From the NCBI GenBank assembly GCA_027294815.1, contig JAPULP010000354.1:1-10476 (forward strand): DNA of 10,476 nucleotides, in the 5' to 3' direction. Of this stretch, positions 6,613 to 10,476 are shown in pieces. A model generated the notes under the pieces. It did not search any database, was not told the origin of the DNA, and worked only from the letters and a program-made list of their open reading frames with translations. Source of the stretch: Gemmatimonadota bacterium (GTDB lineage Bacteria > Gemmatimonadota > Gemmatimonadetes > Gemmatimonadales > GWC2-71-9). Position numbers and translations under genes: made by a program. Numbering within the stretch: position 1 is the stretch's first letter; every line of letters begins with the position of its first letter.

Positions 6613-8412
6613 ATGAAACGCTGCTACCTAGCTGCGACGGTTCCGATCATCCTGACCATCTCGTGCGGGACACCCAAGCCGGCGATCGAGAACAGGGACG
6701 CCGACGTCCTGATCGTCGGCGGGGGGATTGCCGGCCTCTCCGCTGCGCAGGAGATCGCTCGAGGTGGTGGCGACGTCCTTGTTGTAGACATGTCTTCGGT
6801 CTTCGGCGGTCATGCCGTATCTGCTCACGGAGGTCTGGCGATCGTCGGTAGTCCGGTTCAGGCAGCGGCAGGAGTCGAGGACAGTCCTGACCTCGCCTAC
6901 AACGATTTCATGAATTGGGGAGAAGACGCCGATGAGCAGTGGGTGCGCTATTACGTGGACCACGCGAAGACGGAAATACACGACTGGGCAGTCGATTTGG
7001 GCGTAGAGTTCGATTCGTTATGGCATCTCGCCGGAAACAGCGTCCCGCGCTTTCACAACGTGCGGGGTCGGGGGCTCGGTCTCGTGACACCCATCTACCT
7101 GAGCGGCCTGCGGAACAGAGTCCGTTTTGAGTGGAACACCCGCGTCGAAGAGTTGGTGGTCGAGGACGGCAGAGTCGCTGGGGTCCGGGGCACTCATCTC
7201 CGAAGCGGGACGCCGCGTGAGTTTCGTGCGCCAATTGTGTTGATCGCGACAGGTGGCTTTCAAAGCAATATCGACAGGGTCCAGGAGCATTGGAATGCCG
7301 AATTCGCCTTTCCTGATCGGATTCTGGCCGGGTCCGGATGGAATTCGCAGGGTCTTGGCCTGGATCTCGCCCGACAGGTCAACGCCCAGTTCCACCGGCT
7401 CGATCACCAGTGGAACTACGTGACCGGTCTACCCGATCCGCGGTACCCGGACGATAATCGCGGCGTCAACGTTTTGTCGTACCAATCGGTTCGGGTCAAT
7501 GTTGAAGGCGAGCGGTTCGTAAACGAATGCGCGTCGGCGAAAGAAGCCTTCCCGGCGCTCATGAGACAGCCGACCGGAAGTTATTGGGCCATCCTCGACT
7601 CCAAGGTAAGAGAGGCATTGATCGTTTCCGGTTCGGGTTGGACCGAGGAGAGGATCGAGACGCTCATCTTCGGCAATCCGGATCTCGTAAAAAAAGCCTC
7701 GACGGTTGCCCAACTTGCTAGAGAGGCCGGCATTCCCGAAGAAGCACTCGTTGCGACCATCGCTCGTTTCAACGGTTTGGTCGATCGGGGAACCGATTCC
7801 GACTTCGGCCGCTTCGCCCCAAGCGATGATCCGCCGCTACCCTGTCAGGAAGTGATGCGTCTCGACGATCCGCCCTTTTATGCGTTGCACCTATATCCTC
7901 TGGCAAGAAAGAGCATGGGCGGGATCAAGATCGACATTCAAGGACACGTCCTGGATCAGGAAGGCCGGATTATCCCGGGACTCTACGCAGCCGGTGAGGT
8001 GGCCGGTTTCGGTGGGATTAACGGGAAGGCGGGACTGGAAGGGACCTTCCTAGGCCCTTCGATTCTCACCGGACGGGTGTCGGGTCGATCGGCCGTAAAC
8101 GAATTGAGAGAGTGGGGTGTGATTGGGACCGAGTCCCCGCCTTCGCGCGAAGTCGTGACATCGCAAACTGCACCGGGATCCACCCAGGAAGGATCCGATA
8201 GCTCGGCCTGCGCGGTCTGTCACGATCTCGGCGTGCTCGTAGAACTAGCAAGACCGGGTTACTGGCACTTCGAACTCGCTCACCGTTCTGTTCTTCAAGA
8301 TGGGCAGCAGTGCATCAACTGTCACGAGGATCTCTTCCCCTTCGACGACGAGAACCATCGCGTTGATCCGTTCCGGCGAGCGCAAAGCTGCAAACATTGC
8401 CATGGGCTTTAG
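6613..8412 (+). CDS. Putative lipoprotein flavocytochrome c: FAD-binding fumarate reductase/ketosteroid-dehydrogenase-like domain with C-terminal triheme tail
   Basis: This 599-residue protein begins with a lipoprotein-like signal peptide (hydrophobic residues 5-17, lipobox TISC with Cys18). An FAD Rossmann motif follows, VGGGIAG (35-41), then a flavoprotein of the fumarate reductase/succinate dehydrogenase/3-ketosteroid-1-dehydrogenase superfamily. Its closing FAD region contains MGGIKID, IPGLYAAGEV and LEGTFLGPSILTGR. The last 70 residues carry three CxxCH c-type heme sites (533-537, 567-571, 593-597) with further His residues nearby that could be distal ligands. This implies export and heme attachment in the periplasm, then anchoring in a membrane. 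The ATG at 6613 has GGAG nine bases upstream and gives the signal peptide directly; an earlier GTG (6574) and ATG (6583) would only add residues before it. The electron donor, acceptor and substrate are unknown. The heme domain lies at the C-terminus, opposite to Shewanella flavocytochrome c fumarate reductase. Confidence 0.9.
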   Translation: MKRCYLAATVPIILTISCGTPKPAIENRDADVLIVGGGIAGLSAAQEIARGGGDVLVVDMSSVFGGHAVSAHGGLAIVGSPVQAAAGVEDSPDLAYNDFMNWGEDADEQWVRYYVDHAKTEIHDWAVDLGVEFDSLWHLAGNSVPRFHNVRGRGLGLVTPIYLSGLRNRVRFEWNTRVEELVVEDGRVAGVRGTHLRSGTPREFRAPIVLIATGGFQSNIDRVQEHWNAEFAFPDRILAGSGWNSQGLGLDLARQVNAQFHRLDHQWNYVTGLPDPRYPDDNRGVNVLSYQSVRVNVEGERFVNECASAKEAFPALMRQPTGSYWAILDSKVREALIVSGSGWTEERIETLIFGNPDLVKKASTVAQLAREAGIPEEALVATIARFNGLVDRGTDSDFGRFAPSDDPPLPCQEVMRLDDPPFYALHLYPLARKSMGGIKIDIQGHVLDQEGRIIPGLYAAGEVAGFGGINGKAGLEGTFLGPSILTGRVSGRSAVNELREWGVIGTESPPSREVVTSQTAPGSTQEGSDSSACAVCHDLGVLVELARPGYWHFELAHRSVLQDGQQCINCHEDLFPFDDENHRVDPFRRAQSCKHCHGL

Positions 8413-8520
8413 GCGATAGACTAGCTCGCGGGGAAATGGCGACGCAGGGCCGGGGACTCGCCAACCCGAAGCGCCCGCGTGCGGCGATTTTCGAGTTCGC
8501 CACAGTCTCTCTTCAGCGAC
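8413..8520. other. Convergent intergenic spacer
   Basis: These 108 bases separate the convergent ends of the flavocytochrome gene and the small secreted protein gene. A terminator would be expected, but only a five-base stem (8458-8462 with 8483-8487, 20-base loop, then TTTT) is visible, which is too weak to call. No coding frame is convincing. Confidence 0.4.
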
Positions 8521-8991
8521 CTATCCGATGCGCTCGTAGACGGCATGAGTCACGCGCACGATGTCGCCATTTTCATCTAAGCGCACATACTCATTGTTGA
8601 TGCTGTTGCCGTCTTCAGAGAGCGTGTTGATGATCACCTGAGTGACCCTGCCATTTCGCTTGTTCGAGATCCTCGTGGTTCTATCATTCACGATCTCGAC
8701 GGCCGTCTCGGCGCCTTCTCGGCCGGTGACGGGACGGAACACCCCGTCGAACATCGTGACGTAGCCCCACTTCGACTCCCGGCCTTGCGAGTTGGTGGAT
8801 TCGACGGTGATGCGCATGCCGCCGTCCCCATAGGACTCGTAGGTCATGATGTTGACGGAAGGGGGCGGCGCGTCGGACTGCATCTTCCACACGCCGAATC
8901 GTGGGTTCGTCGTCTGCCCTGAGGCATCTGCCGTTGCCACTACCAGCGCAGCGGCGGCAAGGAGATTCACTGTCAGATAGCGCTTGCGCAT
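8521..8991 (-). CDS. Small secreted protein of unknown function
   Basis: This 156-residue protein has a clear signal peptide (MRKRY start, hydrophobic residues 9-20, cleavage around ADA-SG at residue 23). The mature part is polar and beta-rich: NPRFGVWKM (29-37), TYESYGDGG (50-58), FDGVFRPVTG (81-90), DRTTR (103-107), SEDGNS (125-130), and a C-terminal VYERIG. This pattern (a GxWK opening, a YE-x-x-GDG strand, a DG-x-x-x-PVTG turn and a VYE-type end) matches a family of uncharacterised exported proteins I recall from Acidobacteriota and neighbours; no function is known to me. The start at 8991 is set by GGGAG eight bases upstream. The frame stays open to 9195, but that extension runs into the neighbouring enzyme gene and precedes the signal peptide. 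It follows the PLP-enzyme gene on the same strand, 79 bases away, so it may have its own promoter. Confidence 0.82.
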   Translation of the reverse strand: MRKRYLTVNLLAAAALVVATADASGQTTNPRFGVWKMQSDAPPPSVNIMTYESYGDGGMRITVESTNSQGRESKWGYVTMFDGVFRPVTGREGAETAVEIVNDRTTRISNKRNGRVTQVIINTLSEDGNSINNEYVRLDENGDIVRVTHAVYERIG

Positions 8992-9007
8992 TGGTGAGAC
9001 TCCCATC

Positions 9008-9056
9008 AGTTGACTATTTGATCTTTCTTTTAAGCATTCGGATGGGCAGTTGCAAG
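9008..9056 (-). promoter_or_regulatory. AT-rich candidate promoter region for the small secreted protein
   Basis: Read on the minus strand, TTGCAA is followed by a 16-base spacer and TTAAAA, inside an AT-rich patch that stands out from the GC-rich surroundings. The hexamer matches are four and three of six. It lies in the only gap upstream of the gene, so a promoter here is plausible but not demonstrated. Confidence 0.25.
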
Positions 9057-9070
9057 GGTTTGCTCTTCGT

Positions 9071-10105
9071 TCATCCGCGCGCGATCTGCGCGTCATCGAC
9101 AAGTCCTCGATACGCGAAGAGTGCCGGAGTCCCACCGGTGTGTAGGAAGATCGCTGCCGACTGATCGCCCAGGGCGTTCTCTCGGATCGATCCAAGAAAA
9201 TGTGCGAAGGCCTTGCCCGTGTAGACAGGATCGAGCAGCAGCCCCTCGAGTCGAGCGGCGGTGCGAATCGCGTCCTGCGTCTCCGGCGTCAGGCGACCGT
9301 ACCCGGGGCCGAGATACTTGTCCGTGACAAGCACGTCTTGGTCACGCACCCGGCGCCCGCAGCCAAGGAGCTTCTCGGTTGCGCGTGCGCATTTCAGCAC
9401 CCGTTCGGCCTGTGCTGAGGCATCCCGTCTCACACAAACACCGTGCACGGCGACGTCTGCTCGCTCTTGGGCGTGGAAGCCGACCAACAGGCCCGCGTGC
9501 GTCTGCGCACTGCCACTCGCGACGATCACGGACCCGAGGTCGACGTCGTGCGCCGACATTTGGGTCAGAATCTCTTCAGCTGCCTCGACATAGGCCAACG
9601 CACCGAGCGGCGGGTGATTACCTGCGAGGTGGACGACATACGGTCGCTGCCCTTCGTCGCGAAGGGAATTCGCCAGGTCATCGAGGGAGCGATCCGCGCC
9701 CGCCTCGTCTTCGCCCTCTGGATACGTGTGCAACTCCGCGCCCAACACGTGGTCCAGCAGCACATTCCCCGACTCGTGGTATTCGAATCCCATTCCTTTC
9801 ACTCGATCTTCGAGCTGAATCACACACCGAAGCCCCGTTTTGGCCGCAGCCGCCGCGGTACACCTGACGAAATTGGACTGCACGGCACCGGTAATCAACA
9901 CGACGGTGGCGTCCGCAGCGAGTGCTTCACCGAAGTAAAACTCCAGTTGGCGTACCTTGTTGCCTCCCATTGCCAGCCCGGTGCAGTCATCTCGTTTCAC
10001 GAACAGATGAGCTCGTGCCAGCTCTCGGGACAGGTTCGGCAACCGCTCGAGCGGTGTCGGACGGTGCGCGAGGGAGACGCGGGGGAACTGGGAGAGTTGT
10101 TGCAT
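9071..10105 (-). CDS. PLP-dependent D-cysteine desulfhydrase / L-cysteate sulfo-lyase / ACC deaminase family enzyme
   Basis: This 344-residue fold-type II PLP enzyme is full length for the D-cysteine desulfhydrase/ACC deaminase/cysteate sulfo-lyase family (about 325-345). It shows an N-terminal TPLE segment (17-20), the PLP-binding lysine in GGNK (Lys50), an AVQSNF stretch (74-79) that binds the substrate carboxylate in relatives, a serine/glycine phosphate loop (SGSAQTHAGL, around 197-206), and DPVYTGK near the C-terminus with the Tyr conserved in ACC deaminase. The usual SNH or SNQ is SNF here (Phe79). The ATG lies two bases after the stop of a TauE/SafE-type exporter gene, so the two are co-translated. 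That pairing recalls cysteate desulfonation with sulfite export, which favours L-cysteate sulfo-lyase over D-cysteine desulfhydrase. The motifs cannot decide between them. Confidence 0.9.
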   Translation of the reverse strand: MQQLSQFPRVSLAHRPTPLERLPNLSRELARAHLFVKRDDCTGLAMGGNKVRQLEFYFGEALAADATVVLITGAVQSNFVRCTAAAAAKTGLRCVIQLEDRVKGMGFEYHESGNVLLDHVLGAELHTYPEGEDEAGADRSLDDLANSLRDEGQRPYVVHLAGNHPPLGALAYVEAAEEILTQMSAHDVDLGSVIVASGSAQTHAGLLVGFHAQERADVAVHGVCVRRDASAQAERVLKCARATEKLLGCGRRVRDQDVLVTDKYLGPGYGRLTPETQDAIRTAARLEGLLLDPVYTGKAFAHFLGSIRENALGDQSAAIFLHTGGTPALFAYRGLVDDAQIARG

Positions 10106-10107
10106 GG

Positions 10108-10476
10108 TCAGGCGATCAGCGTAGTGAGTAACGTGTACACGCCGGTTGCGCCGAGGAGTAGGAGTACCGCGCGGCGGAAAGTGGACTCAGTAACTCGTTG
10201 GGATAGCCAATGTCCCAGCTGTGCTCCAACCGCCGCAACAGGCACCAGCACCACTGCCATCATCCAGACTTCACCTTCGATTCCGAACGCCAGCGTTTGG
10301 AGAAGCAGCGCTGCAGCGTACGCTACCGCGAAGAACGTCAACGAGATTGCTCGAAGGGTGTCTTTGTCGGCGCCGATCGCCGTGAGGTATAGAAACAACG
10401 TCGGTCCCGGCATGCTGAGAGAGATTGTCATCGCACCGGCAAGAACGCCAACTCCAATCGATGATGACGAGCGGTA
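10108..10476 (-). CDS. TauE/SafE (TSUP, DUF81) family exporter, C-terminal part
   Basis: An open minus-strand frame enters at 10476 and ends with TGA at 10110-10108, giving 122 codons with no start in the window (the internal ATG at 10431 is not the true start). The sequence contains about four membrane segments. It resembles the second half of TauE/SafE transporters: a glycine-rich helix leading to MPGP, LYLTAIGADKDTLRA, then two hydrophobic helices and the closing LGHWLSQRV...FRRAVLLLLGATGVYTLL. These proteins are predicted to export sulfite, sulfoacetate or other small sulfur/carboxylate anions. The gene ends two bases before the PLP enzyme's ATG (TGA-CC-ATG), so the two form one transcription unit whose promoter is outside the window. 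Sulfite export is inferred from family and context. Confidence 0.85.
   Translation of the reverse strand, partial: YRSSSSIGVGVLAGAMTISLSMPGPTLFLYLTAIGADKDTLRAISLTFFAVAYAAALLLQTLAFGIEGEVWMMAVVLVPVAAVGAQLGHWLSQRVTESTFRRAVLLLLGATGVYTLLTTLIA

Noticed and set aside
8458..8491. Possible terminator in the convergent spacer (five-base stem followed by TTTT)
   Set aside because: The stem is too short and the loop of 20 bases is too long for a credible intrinsic terminator.
8992..9195. N-terminal extension of the small secreted protein to a start at 9195
   Set aside because: The extension overlaps the end of the PLP-enzyme gene, and the signal peptide and ribosome site fit the ATG at 8991.

Overview
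The window looks like a stretch of chromosome from a GC-rich, didermic (Gram-negative type) and probably environmental bacterium. The envelope type is suggested by Sec-type signal peptides, a putative lipoprotein carrying c-type heme sites, and a periplasmic-type serine hydrolase. A small secreted protein resembles a family of hypothetical proteins I associate with Acidobacteriota and related soil or marine lineages, but the lineage is an inference and cannot be fixed from this sequence. I see no rRNA, tRNA, CRISPR array, insertion sequence or phage gene.

Layout. (1) 1-1475, minus strand: a serine beta-lactamase/penicillin-binding-protein-like hydrolase with a signal peptide; its C-terminus runs off the left edge. 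(2) 1476-1594: a short divergent promoter region. (3) 1595-5945, plus strand: four tightly packed genes, namely a 3-hydroxyacyl-CoA-dehydrogenase-like enzyme, a beta-keto acid cleavage enzyme (BKACE, DUF849), an APC-superfamily permease, and a second dehydrogenase of the lambda-crystallin/L-gulonate-3-dehydrogenase/carnitine-dehydrogenase type. (4) 6000-6437: an isolated N-terminal piece of an acetoacetyl-CoA-synthetase-like AMP ligase, ended by an in-frame TGA. (5) 6613-8412, plus strand: a putative lipoprotein flavocytochrome with an FAD fumarate-reductase/ketosteroid-dehydrogenase-like domain followed by three CxxCH heme sites. (6) 8521-8991, minus strand: a small secreted protein of unknown function. 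(7) 9071-10476, minus strand: a PLP-dependent D-cysteine desulfhydrase/L-cysteate sulfo-lyase-like enzyme, preceded by the C-terminal half of a TauE/SafE-type exporter that enters from the right edge.

How the genes may work together. The central operon reads as a catabolic module. The permease would import an amine- or amino-acid-like beta-hydroxy acid. One or both dehydrogenases would oxidise it to a beta-keto acid. BKACE would then cleave that with acetyl-CoA into acetoacetate and a new CoA ester. L-carnitine (via 3-dehydrocarnitine to betainyl-CoA) is the best-known precedent, but the substrate here is open. The adjacent ligase fragment matches the enzyme type that would activate the acetoacetate released, but it has lost its catalytic body. 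The right-hand pair resembles the cysteate desulfonation/sulfite export arrangement. The flavocytochrome looks like an extracytoplasmic oxidoreductase and is the most unusual single protein here.
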